A stretch of DNA of 64,000 nucleotides from Haliclona indistincta (Eukaryota > Porifera > Demospongiae > Haplosclerida > Chalinidae), in NCBI GenBank assembly GCA_964017065.1, contig OZ024784.1, positions 1,022,098-1,086,097 on the forward strand, given 5' to 3'. A program made the position numbers and the translations under genes. The stretch's first letter is position 1. Each line of letters begins with the position of its first letter. Positions 35,201 to 48,000 of the stretch are shown piece after piece. The notes under the pieces are model-generated. The model ran no database searches and was not told the DNA's origin. It saw only the letters and a program-made list of their open reading frames with translations.

Positions 35201-38200
35201 TAAGCTGTAAACGAAGTTCTTTCTGGAGCAAGCAAGCCAAACTGGAGATAACAGCCACAGACCGGTCTTTACTGGGCGAGCTCACTGCTCCACGTTAGCT
35301 AATACTTCGTGACTGAAACTTGCTATAATCGATGTTTATCGATAGACAAAACAAAATGCATACTGGAGCACGCCTGTACAAAATACCATTGTATAGAAAA
35401 TAAAGCTACTTGCAAAGGTATGAATCTCATTAAATTGGTGCACCGCCACCTTAAGTACACAAATTATACCAACCTGATAGGAAACCTTTAATTGAGCATT
35501 CAATCTCACTAGTTCTCTATTATGCACTGTCATATGCTCCAACTCGTTCTGTAGTCTGTCAGCTCTTGTACTCTCCATCTGAGCATCACTAGCAGCTCTT
35601 TTTAGCTCGGCATTCTACAGTGAGGCATATGTTAGGTGGTGATAGTGTCTTCAGCATACACATACCTCAGTACTCAGCAACCTCATCTGACCACTCAGTC
35701 CATTAATCCGTGATTGCTTTTGCTCAATTGTTGTCTGATTTTTCTCAATCTCTTTTCTCATATCCTCAACCTTCTTCTTCTCATCCTCTGCTTCTCTCTT
35801 ACTAATATCCATCTGTTTCTTGTAGGCTATTATTTGACTCTGAGAGATCTGATAATCTTCTTGTAACTGTTGAAACTCTCTATTGAGAACTGCAGTAGCC
35901 CTCTGGGCCAGTTCTTTCTCCAGCTCTGCTATTCTAATTTCTTTTCTATGGATGATAGCTATTGATTTATCAAGTTCACTGTGTTTGGATTCCCTGTCTC
36001 TTCTCTCTTGCATAAAATCTTCCTTGTAAGTGGTTGCCTGCGTGTGATGTCCATCCAGGAGTATTATTTCACAGCAAGCATGTGCATTCCCTCACCTGAG
36101 CTTGAGCAATAGCCAAATCATTCTGAAGCTCCTCGATCTGCCGTTGCTTGGTATTCACAGCTTGATCAATCTCCTTCTCATTCTCCAGTGACTGCTGTAC
36201 TCTAGTAGCTCTGTCTAGTGCATTCAGTGCAGTGTCAAGCTGTGATCCCTTCTCCTTCAGTAGCTCTCTCAATCGTAACACCTCTTGACTAGATTGCTGT
36301 AATAACACAACATAATGTTAATTAGTATCACGTGCAGTGCTCCACCCAGAAAAAAATTTAAGAGGGAAAGGTGCAGTACACATCAGAAAATTAAAATTGA
36401 AACTGCACTGTAGACCATAATAAAAATGTTAATGTAATACTTACAACATTGTATAGTAAAGTATTTATTTGGATGGAAGCTGAGCTGCCAGGAGGAAAAG
36501 CTTCCTCTTCGCCCAGTGAAACTCTGATGTGCCCAAATATTTATCGTAAAAAGCCGGTTATTTTCACATGCAATACACTTTCACAACCAATACAATGTAC
36601 AAGTCACAAAAATTCTTAATTTTGCATTGCACTTGTAAAATTGTTTTAATGCAAAATATGGTATACCATTATAGTGAGTATATGAGGAATTTAATTTTTT
36701 TGTGAAATTTAGTAGCACAGGGAGGCAATATTAGCTAAATTCACAAAAACCAGCATAAAATTAATTTTTTTAGCCACTTGTAAACTACTGACCCTCCAAT
36801 TTTTTCCTTTCCCACATTACAAATGCACTGCAAAACTTTGCCTTTGGAGAAGTCCAGATCGCCAGCAACGGCAAACAAAGTAAGCAAATCACGCCATAAC
36901 TCACGAACTAAGCTTCGTATGAAGTTTTCACATGTTCGAAAGCGAGATAATACCGTGTTCTACCTGCATTGCTAGTTTCAGAGCTTAACTTTCAGCGTGC
37001 ACTACAAAACTGAACCAGCAGTGAGCAATTCACGCGGTAACTGACGCACTAAGCTTTAAAATCAAACTTCTTAAAATTCAAATCCGAGCAAGTATCGATA
37101 TCTACCCCTGTTGCATGTTTCAGCGCTTAGTTTTCAGCGAGCGCCGAGAAATCGTTGCGACAGACAGACAGAAACCACGATTACTGACTGTACTGTATGC
37201 CTCGTGGCTCCGCCCACCGAGGCATAATGACTGACTAGTGGATAAGATCAATATCACTGTGCATAATTAAATCACCTCTTCACTATCAGCCATTGACATT
37301 ATTTGTCCACTCTTCTCACTAGAGTCCTCAGCCATTCTATGTAGTTCAACTTCTTTAGCTGATAAAGTAGCTCTCAGTGTCTTAACCTCTCCATACAGCT
37401 CATCCCTTGCACTGCTAGCCTTCTTCAGGTCAGACTGTACATGAGCTATTGATGTCCCTAGTTTCTTACTCAACAGTTCCTCTAGATGGAGCTTCTCCCT
37501 CAGCTCAGATACTAGAAGATCTCTTGTCCTCACATCTTCTATCAGTCCAGCTAGTTGCTGTTCCTTTACTGTTAGCTCCTCTTGTTGTAGCTCTACAGTC
37601 TTGCGCTTATCCTCTAGACTAGTGAGAGGTGATGCTCCTGCACCACCTGTAGTTTGTGCACCATTATCTACCATTACCTAATAAAAGCAAACATAAAACT
37701 TCGGTGGAGACAAAACACAGCAAACTGCATGTAACCTAACACTTATCCTCACTTCATGTTGTTGCATAATTTTTAGTGTTTCCACCTGTCGCTGTAGTTC
37801 AGTCAGTCTGTTCTCGTACTTTTCTCTTATCTTCATGGTCTCTTCATCACGCTCAGCTAGTTGCTGCTGTGTTGATAATAGTAGCTGCTGTAGTCTAGCT
37901 TCATTACCAGCTGTCTCTTCCATTGCTTGAGCTATCTCCTGCTGTACCTTATGTTGCTCTAGTGCTTCAGCTAGTTTAGTCTTATACTTCTCCTTCTTCT
38001 TCCTACCCTTCTCAGTTACACGATTTACTTCCTGCTGTGCTAATGCAAGCTCCTGCTTTAGTGTCTCCACTTCCCCCTTCTGTTTAGCAATGTCCACACT
38101 GTGTCTAGTAACCTTCCTCTTCTCCTCATCAAACTCATGCTCCAACTTAATCTTCTGTTCGTCATTTTCTTGTTGTTGTGTAGTTAATTCAGCAACCTTC

Positions 38201-41200
38201 TTTTCCAACTCATGCTGAACTTGCCGCTTAGACTGCTCTAAAAAAACTACCTTTTCATCACTCGCCTCTAGTTTATCTTGTAAATTCTTCAGTTGCTCTC
38301 TGAGTAGCTGCTCCACAGGATTACTCTTCAATAACTTAAGCTCTTCTTGAGCTGTCTTCAGTAACTTCTGTAGCTGTTTTTCATTGCTACTGCATTGTTT
38401 TCTTAAAGCTTCTTCTGATGCTTGTCTCTGAACTTCCATTCCTCTCATCTCATCCTCCAGTTGCTTGACTCTCTTCTTTAGTTTCTGCTCCTGCGACGAG
38501 TGCATGAGTTCCCTTTTCTCCCTCTCTACTTGCTCCAGTTGTTCTCTAATATTAGCAATATCCTTTTCTAGAGTAGCTCTTTCTTTTCGAGCAGTCTCTG
38601 TCTGATGAGTAGCAGTCTTAACCTGGTGAGTAGCAGTCTGTTTCTCACTCTCTAGAGCTTTGCAGATAGTCTGTAGTTCATACAGCTCCTGTTGAAGAAG
38701 ATCTCTTTCAGCAGTGCACTCTGTCAGCTGAGCAGTTCTATCAACCAAACTCATCTCAAGCTTTGTCTCTTTCTCAGACACTCCAGAAAGCAGAAAAGGA
38801 GAAGTCTTAGGCTTCCTCAGGCGAGTAATCTCACGGTCCTTAGCTAGTATCTGTTGTTTATATTCTGCCAGTGTGCTCTCCATTGATGTCTTCTCTCTCT
38901 TGAGGCGCATGTTAGCTAGCTCTACTAGTTGCACCCGCTGGTCACTGTCGACTGATGGTGGGTCATCATGACGATGATTTTCATCCTTTTGATCGATATT
39001 CTATAATAGTATACACATAATGTTTTATACAAGTAGGCTTGAAAACTAAGGGATAATGATAAAATAGAAATCACAAAAACATCTAGGTCAACTAAGAACT
39101 TCAAGCAACAATTATATGTGCCGGGTAACAAACAGACCTAACCCCTTAACCCTTTAAGCCCCAATGACGCTATTTGGCATCATACATACTTCAGACAGCA
39201 TAACTTTATGAAAAAGTGCTAAAATATCCCAAAATTAAGCCAAATGAGCCTTTCCCACGAAGCCAATGGAATGTATGGGTGGAGTTAATTAGACGTGACG
39301 TCACTTCCGGAGTCCCAAAGCAACTCCACTGGCGGCTGTAATGTATGGGAGTGATTGAGAAAATGGTCGAACTTTGAGCTCACCGTACTCAAGCTGGGTT
39401 TTGATTATTCTTGCTAAAATCGGGTAACTTCGAGTGCACAAGCCTGGCTATTAATACGAAATAAAATCAGCACGATCATGCTTGGTTGAACGGCAAAAAA
39501 GCGATGCCAGAAATAGCTGTATAACTGGAAGGAACACGTTACTGAAAGAAGCACAGGTTTGTGGAAGCGCCAACCATATGCGAGCAGTTCCGCTTTGTCG
39601 GTGTAGAGTGTTTAGCGTCGGTAAGCAACGGTATAACGAAGGCAAAGACGAGGATAAGCTTGCTACCGCGTACGGTAGCGTGGCGTGTTGGTAGTCACGA
39701 ACAACGGTTGTTTACAGCGGGAAGAACTAGTACAGCTTGCTACAACGTTAAGCAGAAGTGCAGTAGTGTGCAGCGCCGGCAGTCATTGTCGTTAGTGAAG
39801 TAAAACAAAAATGAGTGAACGCTACAGCATGGATCTATGTACCCTGCAGCGCTGGTTGTCAACGTAGATCGCGTGTGAAATTCATAGTAAAGAATAGCCA
39901 AAGTATCGCCAATTACACTAGCGGAGTTTTAAAACTTGTGCCTGAAAGGTGTAAGAGCACACACAGTCTAAAGTTCGCCTATTTTAGGCTATTTTCTCAA
40001 TCACTCCCATACATTACAGCCGCTGGGAGGAGCTAAATGGAACTCCGGAAGGGAATTCACGTTCATTAACGCTTCATTAACGCTTAACCCTTTAACCCCT
40101 ATTGTCGCCATTTGGCGACATACATACTTCAGACACCATAACTTTATCAAAAAGTGTTAAAATATCCCAAAATTAAGCCAACTTGAATTCCACAACATTT
40201 TAGGAAAAACAAAATGGCTGCCAAGAATTTTGGACATTTTATGGCTTCAGGGTGCTCGCAAACACATTTTTGTGCATTCTCTATGATCTGGGCTACATTT
40301 TGCACTCACCAAAACCACTGCTATTTGTGTGTACTTTTCAGTAGCCAGCCCCGAAGTACTAACTTTGAGCAAAATTTGACGAGGTCGTTGCACTTTATCG
40401 GCTTCACTTTCGAAGTGGGAGGGCATATCGACTGACTTGAGTGTGGGCAATTGCGGCTACTCACTGGCGTAAAAGGACGCAAATTTGAGACCAGTAGCAC
40501 AAAAGACACACGAGATATTCACGAGAGAAGTGGTCAGCATTTACGAGATTAAAATTTCAGCTGGATAATTTAGTAATTAAAGGGTTAATTACATTCTTTA
40601 GCCCGTTATTGGGAAAGGCTCATTAAAGAATACAAATAACCGCAAAAAAATTGACTGGTTTTCGGTGCGCCCCCTGCGCTAAACGTATTGGCTTCGGCAT
40701 TTTCTATGGCTTCAATGCAAAATTCACAACATTTTATGGGAAAAAATGGCAGCCACGAAAAATTGGACATTTTATGGCTTCGGGTGCTCGGAAAACACAT
40801 TCTCTATGATCTGGGCTACATTTTACACACACCAAAACCACTGCTATTTGTATGTACTTTTCAGTAGCCAGCCCCAAAGTACTAACTTTGAGCAAAATTT
40901 GACGAGGTCGCTGCACTTTATCAACTTCACTTTCGAAGTGGGAGGGGCATATCGACCGACTTGAGTGTGGGCAATTGCGGCTACTCACTGGCGTAAAAGG
41001 ACCCAAAAGGACGCAAATTTGAGACCAGTAGCACAAAAGACACACGAGATATTCACGATAGAAGTGGTCAGCAATTACGAGGTTAAAATTTCAGCAAGAT
41101 AATTTAGTAATTAAAGGGTTAATTATACTGCACATTGAAGAATATTGAGGACAACGACTACACACTCATGACACTAAAGTCAGTACGTACCTGATGGTGT

Positions 41201-41727
41201 GCTGCTGGTTGTTGGGTGATGACAGCTGTACTAGTGACTCGTGGTGAGGTACTGGGACTCCCTAGCGGTCTGAGCGGTCCCTGAGGAGGAGAAGGCAAAG
41301 CATAGGGCTCCTGCATCTGTTCTTTAACAGGTTTTTCGTTCCTAGCAGTTTGCGGTGACTGTAATGCTGATGTTGTGGTAGACTGTCTCTTGCTAGCTGT
41401 TACTGACACACGAGATGGAGACTGTTCTATATCCATTGTAGCAGCTACTACGTGCATATGACGCTTCCCACCAGACATCTTTTGTATAGCCTTGCTGTGC
41501 AAAAATTTATGTCCAATACTTCTCCTTTCTCCATCTGCAGGTGCCAGCTCATTCACTGGTTCACTGTCTTCCTGATCATCAGCAGTACTAGTCTTGCTAG
41601 TGTGTGGTGTGACTGGTGTCCGACTTGGTGGTGTCGCCATTAGACAAGGTGGGAGGGGCACAGCAACGTCATTCTCGGATATATTCCGTTTATGTCCGTT
41701 TACTAAGTGGGACATTCCCTCAGCCAA
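29294..41727 (-). CDS. NEMO/optineurin-like UBAN coiled-coil protein, in phase with a TKL kinase exon
   Basis: Exons, all phase 0: 41727-41191, 39000-37753, 37677-37276, 36296-36096, 36037-35666, 35614-35474, then kinase 30371-29394 and terminal 29332-29294 (about 1,305 residues). The N-terminal exon is Ser/Pro-rich; the next is long coiled coil. The exon at 36037 begins ATTYKEDFMQERRDRE, matching the linear-ubiquitin-binding UBAN motif (Tyr, Asp-Phe, Glu-Arg, Arg-Glu kept). The kinase keeps lysine (CIAKRL), HRDLNAGN and DLG. Its loop reads GQGSYGVV. The kinase exon ends NAQLKSSNQ, echoing the end of the preceding coil exon, and the last exon (VLQTRL) resembles the start of the paralogue's final exon. 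The 5.1-kb intron before the kinase is full of transposons. Two separate genes remain possible, but no start codon fits at the kinase acceptor. Confidence 0.75.
30511..31192. mobile_element. pogo-like MITE carrying a rearranged kinase fragment
   Basis: The inverted ends are cagtgaaacctgtct and its complement, flanked by TA. Inside, 30767-30856 copies the activation-segment region of the local kinase exon (gagctcctggacatactg onward) and then switches to the opposite strand (gctgacctcggagtggcc). The fragment is thus present in both orientations. Confidence 0.8.
31419..33210. mobile_element. TTAA-target element with CCCTCTTACCGCG ends (piggyBac-like)
   Basis: The left end after TTAA is ccctcttaccgcg; the right end is cgcggtaaaaggg followed by TTAA. 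TTAA duplication and CCCT ends fit piggyBac-type elements. No transposase is recognisable in the 1.8 kb. The right part holds a small palindrome on tatatgcgcgtcgcg, repeated at 33135-33200. Confidence 0.75.
33276..33817. repeat. Perfect long palindrome, 257-bp arms, 28-base loop
   Basis: Arms 33276-33532 and 33561-33817 are exact reverse complements along their full length, with loop 33533-33560. It lies in the intron before the kinase exon of the minus-strand UBAN gene. No reading frame in it looks coding. It may be a foldback element, a hairpin-RNA source or an assembly fold-back artefact. Confidence 0.93.
33999..34160. repeat. Short foldback element
   Basis: gcacattttctaggtcgtgt at about 33999 is matched inverted by acacgacctagaaaat ending near 34158. 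The element is about 160 bp and lies next to the end of a TTAA-type MITE that stops at 34417. Confidence 0.75.
34422..35450. mobile_element. TTAA-target MITE with GGTGGCAGTGCAC ends
   Basis: It is flanked by TTAA on both sides (34418-34421, 35451-35454), with ends ggtggcagtgcac and gtgcaccgccacc. It is related to 44594-45099 and contains an inner inverted repeat on gctgttatctc. It lies 20 bases from the donor of the exon ending at 35474. Confidence 0.85.
36836..37226. repeat. Dispersed repeat unit, copy 5, inside an intron
   Basis: This copy of the repeat from the window's left end (agatcgccagcaac to accgaggcat) sits in the intron between exons 37677-37276 and 36296-36096. It supplies the empty site for the TTAA insertion at 4144-4791. 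The rest of the intron (36301-36835) shows nothing coding. Confidence 0.75.
39147..41122. mobile_element. Nested cluster of TTAACCCTTTAA-ended elements
   Basis: Two left ends (about 39147 and 40086, each followed by tacatacttcagaca) and two right ends (about 40585 and 41122, each aattaaagggttaatt) are present. This implies two related TTAA-type elements, one probably nested in the other. A third foldback (arms about 39307-39364 and 39991-40048) lies between them. Everything is within the first intron of the minus-strand UBAN gene. Confidence 0.6.
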
Positions 41728-42074
41728 CTCATGCTGGGTGACGTGGAGGCGTGTTAGTTCGCTCTGTCAGTACTACAGTAACCAGCCTAACTGCAGCTCA
41801 GACTGTCTATACCTCCTGAACAAGGCATTCTGGTAAATTATATACTCTATAAGCCTAGTACTTAACGTAATTATTATTATTGTTGTGGTTGTCATGCATA
41901 GCAGTAGTGTTGTTCTGGTCACGCTGTTCTGTCTGTTAAGAGAGCCTTCGTGTATAGTTTTAGTGTGACTGTTGACATGTGGGTGTGGTTATTTATTTTC
42001 TGCTCATTACTACAGTGAATCTCTACCGGGACACTGTCCCCTCATATACATAGCATCAGTATCCCAATCAACTG
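41728..42074. promoter_or_regulatory. Shared head-to-head intergenic region of the UBAN paralogues
   Basis: Only about 350 bases separate the two divergent start codons, so this must hold the 5' ends of both genes unless undetected upstream exons exist. A possible acceptor (ctcattactacag) near 42015 hints at a noncoding first exon for the plus-strand gene. No confident TATA box or binding site is called. Confidence 0.6.
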
Positions 42075-45000
42075 ATGGCAACACCTCACTCTAATACTGA
42101 CTATCAGGAAGAAGACACTGAATTAGTTGATGAGCTTGTAACTGCTGACAAGGAGAAAAAGAGTGTTGGACATAAAATTCTCAACAGCAGGGCAGTGCGT
42201 AGGGTGACTGGTGGTAGAAAGTTGGCAAGTGGTGGTAACGCTGTAGCACCTGATAAGGATCAGTCGCCATCTCGTGTGTCAGTAACCACTAGCAGGAGAC
42301 AGTCTAACACAATGTCAGCGCAGTCACGACAAGATAAGAAAGACAAGCAACGCAGTAAACAACAGCAACAACCAGAGCCCTATGCTATACCTCCAGCACC
42401 AGGACAGCAGCACAATCCTCCTCCTCAGGGACCATTCTTCCAGCCAGAGAGTCCTAACACCTCACCTAGTACAACTGCTGAAGGCTTTGTCATCATCCAA
42501 CAACCAGGAGTAGGGCAACACAACAAGCAGTCTTATCAATCAGCAGTACGACCAGCTACACATGCCCAGCTACCACTACACCTGGTCCACCAACCACCGC
42601 CAGCAGCAGCATCACACCATGTAGCTCAGTCTCTTGGCTATGATCATCTAGCACAGGTAATCTGATAAGCTACTAATCTCTCACTCTACTAGTGTTGTTT
42701 GAACTTGATAAGCAGAATAGTGAATGTTGTTGATAAGCACTTACAACTGAAGTTTAGGGAATTCATGTACAGCACTGTATGTTTTGTGTATTAGTATGTA
42801 TGTAATATCCCGTTCACACTTACCTTCTCAGCCCGGGTTGACGCACGTTACCACTAGTGTGAGCGCTATCAAATGCGAGCTGAACCGTGCAGGCACAGCT
42901 CACTTTGCACAACCAGGCTGACCCATGTCAACAATGTGCGTAATGTGAACGTAAACCGTGTTGAGCACGCATGATTTGCTATGAGTGCACGACAACCACG
43001 CGTTCATGAACTAATGCGCATGCTCAGTATGCTATGTAACCGGCAATGCAATAACGAACAAAATGAAGACATCTATAGCATGCGATAGCTCGCTGTAGTG
43101 TGAACAGTGCACTAATCAGTGCTGAACCGAGCTTGCCAACACGGGTTACCGTTGCAGGTGTGAACAAGGTATAAGATGTTACTTTCTTGTTGCTACTGAA
43201 CAACCGTACATGCATGACTAATGTGACTTGCTTTAGTGACTGAAATGTAGTGTACTCTGTTTGTTTCGAGTGCTTATGTGTGTCACAATACTGTGTCACA
43301 TTGTGATAATAGTTTTTAGTTTTTGTAGAAAGTGTTATTACCTATTAGCGTTCACACGATGTATACAGTCAGTGTAGTATGAAAAATAGTATGTCGATAG
43401 AATTGTTGCAGACCTGACTGCTCACTATAATTTTGGAGTCGTAAAGTTTTCACGTTAGTATGGGAAGTTTCTTGCATAATCGTGACATAGTTGTCAGATA
43501 GTGATGGCTGCTTCACAAATTTTCTATACATGTGATTTTCCCAATGTGCCTCCAGGTACAGTGCTCACAAGAGGTAAATACGTTATTAATAGTAATAATT
43601 ATTATGATGCTATTTTGATAATAATAATTTTTTAATGACTAAACTAACGTACTTCTTTTCACTACTCCTATTGGCAGTACTATGATGTTCACGCACACAA
43701 CCAAACAATAATTAACACATCACAGTATAATTATGGTTACAATGTTAGTTACCATGGAGACAAGTACAGTATAGTGTCACTACATGCCCTCATAATTATG
43801 CTTTATCAGAGCTGAAATAAATAAATGTTTGGTCATTTCGGGGTCATTTTGTGCATTTACTACAGTGGACCACACGAAGAGAGTGTAAAACTAGGTTTTT
43901 GACATTTTGTTTCATATCTCAGGAACCAAGTGTCCTATGATCATATTGCAGGTACCATTATGATCCTCTATCCTTACTGAACACCCTCATTCATATGGCT
44001 TTGTGTCACGTGACGTGGGAGTGTCACAACATGGCGGCGTATCACACCCACTGGAACGACAGTTTTTAGTTAGGATTTCCAGAACTACTGGTAGTTAAGA
44101 TTTCTTAACGCTGCATTACAACCTTCACCCAGGGCGTTAACCTGTGGGCAAGTGTCCGGCTTTAACTAGCGTTAGTTTGGCAATGGGGAGCAAAAGATGG
44201 GTTTCACAACAAGCCAAAACTTTAGGTACGGGAAATCCGATTCCGTGGGAGTTAAGCTCCAATACTTGGAGACTGCACAGCCAATACATTCATCCACACT
44301 TTGCCGCACACTACGCGTCCCTAGAAATATTCACAGCGACAAACGAGACTCTTTTCTGCACGAGTGCCATTTTCTTGTCACCATCTTGCGAGATTAACCC
44401 TTTAATAATTTACTGAATTATTTTGACGAAAATTTGACTTCCTCTAAGCTGACAGTTTGTCTTGCAATTTTCTACAACATGCAGTACGCTAGCTATTCCA
44501 AACTAGCACTGTTTTTTCCTGGCATGTCAAAGTTTACGACCATGTACTAAACTCTGAGTTGGCCACTCCCACTTCGGAACTGGAGCCGCTTAAGGTGGCG
44601 GTGCACTTAGTTAATATTCAACACCCACGCAACGTGCGTTTTATTAATAACTAGACTTTATAACTACAGCGATTTACATAACAGTATGGGGGAAATAATA
44701 CATGAAGCGTCTGTGGCTGCTATCTCGACTGTCGAGCAATAGATCGACGCGCTTCAAACGCAGCAGCATGCAGCAGCATCTTGCCCACAGACGTATAGAG
44801 CGAATTTCCGTAATTCGATCCAGAATTTTTTCTGGTCTAGGCTTGCCGTTTTGCAGGGTTAGCAGAAGTTCTTTCCAGAGCAAGCAAGCCGAACTGGAGA
44901 TAACAGCCACAGACCGGTCTTTACTGGGCGAGCTCACTGCTCTACGTTAGCCAAATATTTCGTGACTGAAACTTGCTATAATCGATGTTTATCGATAGAC

Positions 45001-48000
45001 GAAACAAAATGCATACTGGAGCACGCCTGCACAAAATACCATTCGGCATTGCTGAAAAATATAGCTACTTGTAAAGTTATAAATTGGCGCACCGCCACCT
45101 TAAGTGCTGCATCCTCGTCATTTTTTCAGCCAATTTTGGTCTTCCTTTAGCCCTGGTGACTGATACAAAAACCTGGTAGTGTCCAGGTGAGCAAACAGCA
45201 CAGTTTAGACCATATCCTATGCCAAAGTATGCATTTCCGGGCACCCTGAAGCCCCAAAAATGCGGAAAGCGGCGAGGGGCTCCGCCCCTTCGAACCCCGG
45301 ATTAAAGGGGGACACCCCATTTAAAAATCCCCCCGTCCCCCGTTCTATATGGTTTAGTGGGGAGGGCGCGACGAAAAACAGTGGGTTTTTTCAGGTAATT
45401 TTCAATTAAACTTGATTTGGCCTTTCTAGAGCACTTTTCACACTAGTTATGACGTCTAGAGTAGGTGGAGTCAATTATGACGCCAAAAGGCGTCATTAGG
45501 GGTTAAAGGGTTAATGGATTTTTGTGATGTCACAAATAATAATTTTTGCCCTTCTAAAACGTCATAACTATTGAAAACACATTGAATCAGTGTAATAGAA
45601 CTGATGCAACACATGCTCATAACCAAAGTGTGACATCACAAAATCCATTAATATTGCAAGATGGTGGCAAGAAAACGGCACTCGAGCAGAAAAGAGTCTC
45701 GTTTGTCGCTGTGAACATTTCTAGGGACGCGTAGTGTGCGGCAAAGTGTGGATGAATGTATTGGCTGTGCAGTCTCCAAGTATTGGAGCTTAACTCCCAC
45801 GGAATCGGATTTCCCGTACCTAAAGTTTTGGCTTGTTGTGAAACCCATCTTTTGCTCCCCATTGCCGAACTAATGCTAGTTAAAGCCGGACACTCGCCCA
45901 CAGGTTAACGCCCTGGGTGAAGGTTGTAATGCAGCGTTAAGAAATCTTAACTACCAGTAGTTCTGGAAATCCTAACTAAAAACTTTTGTTCCAGTGGGTG
46001 TGATACACCGCCATGTTGTGACACTCCCACGTCACGTGACATAAAGCCATATGAATGAGGGTGTTCAGTAAGGATAGAGGATCATAATGGTACCTGCAAT
46101 ATGATCATAGGACACTTGGTTCCTGAGATATGAAACAAAATGTCAAAAACGTAGTTTTACACTCTCTTCGTGTGGTTTGACCATAGATATTACAGTACGG
46201 GATAGGAAACCGCCTTAATTGGGTGGTCGATGCGCATTACCTTTGACGTCACACGACGATTACATTTTCCGTGTATTTTCCGCGTCCGTGTATTGTGCTC
46301 TCCGTATTTTAAATAAACGGAGAATCTCTGATAGCACAGCCAAGAATCTACCAAGAACTTCGCCTTTTTACACGGTCAAAGAACGACTAGTTGTCTGGAT
46401 ATCCAGCCCAGTACACATCGTAGGGTATGTACCACTGGTTTAGAGCTTACAAAGCGCCATTGATCCAGCCAGTATGGAGAATTTGTGGCTACAAAATCCT
46501 TACCAACGGAGACGAGTACGTGTCTATAGCGGAAAAAGTATACTTCTTGGCAATGTACTAACTGGTTCAGTACACCCAGACGACTAATGGCTTTGTATTA
46601 GTACCAAAATCAAGTCATAGAACCTTTGCCTCTTCGAGAATTTGTGTGTACAGATCTGTAATCCGCCGTTATACTCACAAATCTTCTGTTTGCCGTGAGG
46701 TGCCAGTACTGGTATCCATCGAAGGCCGGTAGTATGAAACACGCAATCTTCAACAACACAATAAATGCACTAGAATAGCCCAGAGACAGCAAAAGAAAGC
46801 TGTACAGGCAAAAAAACTACACTGCGCTCGTCTGCTGCTAATTAGTAATCACTGCTACGCGCGGTAATGCGCATCGACCACCTCGACGTGACGTCACGTA
46901 ATACATTTTGATTTAGAGGAAATTTTAGTTTCCCATCCCGTACTGTAATATCTATGCTTTGACCAACTTTGTCATTCCATTGTTTTAGTAACCAGTCAAC
47001 CAAAACAATGGGTGGACTCTGTTTAGACAGCATACTGGTAATACCTTTGAAGAATGACCATGTCCAGACAAAATTTTCAGCTCTAACAATGATCTTTGAC
47101 ACAGTTTGTTATAAATTTAAACCATACTTTTTCTGTATAGCGTACTACAGATGTACCCAATCAACCTGACCACACCCATCAAATGGGTAAAGAGGAAGGT
47201 GATGACCCACCATCAGTCGACAGTGACCAGCGGGTGCAAGCATTAGAACTGAATAACATGCGGCTCAAGAGAGAGAAGACAACAATGGAGAGCACACTGG
47301 CAGAATATGAACAACAGATATTAGCTAAGGACCGAGAGATTACTCGCCTGAGGAAGCCTAAGACTTCTCCTTTTCTGCTTTCTGGAGTGTCTGAGAAAGA
47401 TACAAAGCTTGAGATGAGTTTGGTTGATAGAAGTGCTCAGCTAACAGAGCGCACTGCTGAAAGAGACGCCCTTCAACAAGACAAGGATCTCTTACAACAG
47501 GAGCTGTATGAGCTACAAACTAAGTACAAGGCTTTAGAGACTGAGAAACAGACTGCTACCCACCAGATTGAGACTGCTACTCATCAGAAAGAGACCGTTA
47601 GGAAAGAAAGAGCTACTTTAGAAGAGGATATCACTGAACTTAGAGAACAATTAGAGAAAGTTGAGAGAGAGAAAAAGGAGCTCATTCATTCATCAAAGGA
47701 ACAGCAATTAAAGGAGAGAGTCAAGGAGCTAGAGAATGAGATGAGAGGAATAGATGTCGAGAGGAAAGCATCAGAAGAAGCTTTAATGAAGCAGTGTCAA
47801 AACAATCAGGACCAATTGACGCAGTTACTACAGGCTGCTCAAGAAGAGGTTCAGTTATTGAAGAGCAAACCAGTAGAGCTGCAACTCAGACAGCAGCTGA
47901 AAGATGCACAAGATGAGCTAAAAAATGCAAATGCAAAGGTGACGGTTCTGGAAGAGACAAAACGTCTTGTTCAGTTTGATTTAGAAGAGGAGAAGAGGAA

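Larger units (their letters stand above)
43870..46177. mobile_element. Foldback element with ~525-bp inverted arms, holding nested insertions
   Basis: Arms at about 43870-44393 and 45652-46177 are reverse complements (ends ccacacgaagagagtgt and its complement). The matched short reading frames in both arms reflect this symmetry and are not genes. Between the arms lie TTAA-target elements at 44398-45510 and 45515-45647. It sits in the first intron of the plus-strand UBAN gene. Confidence 0.85.

Noticed and set aside
44144..45901. Two matching ~90-residue frames in opposite orientation
   Set aside because: They sit in the two arms of one foldback element and show no other sign of coding.
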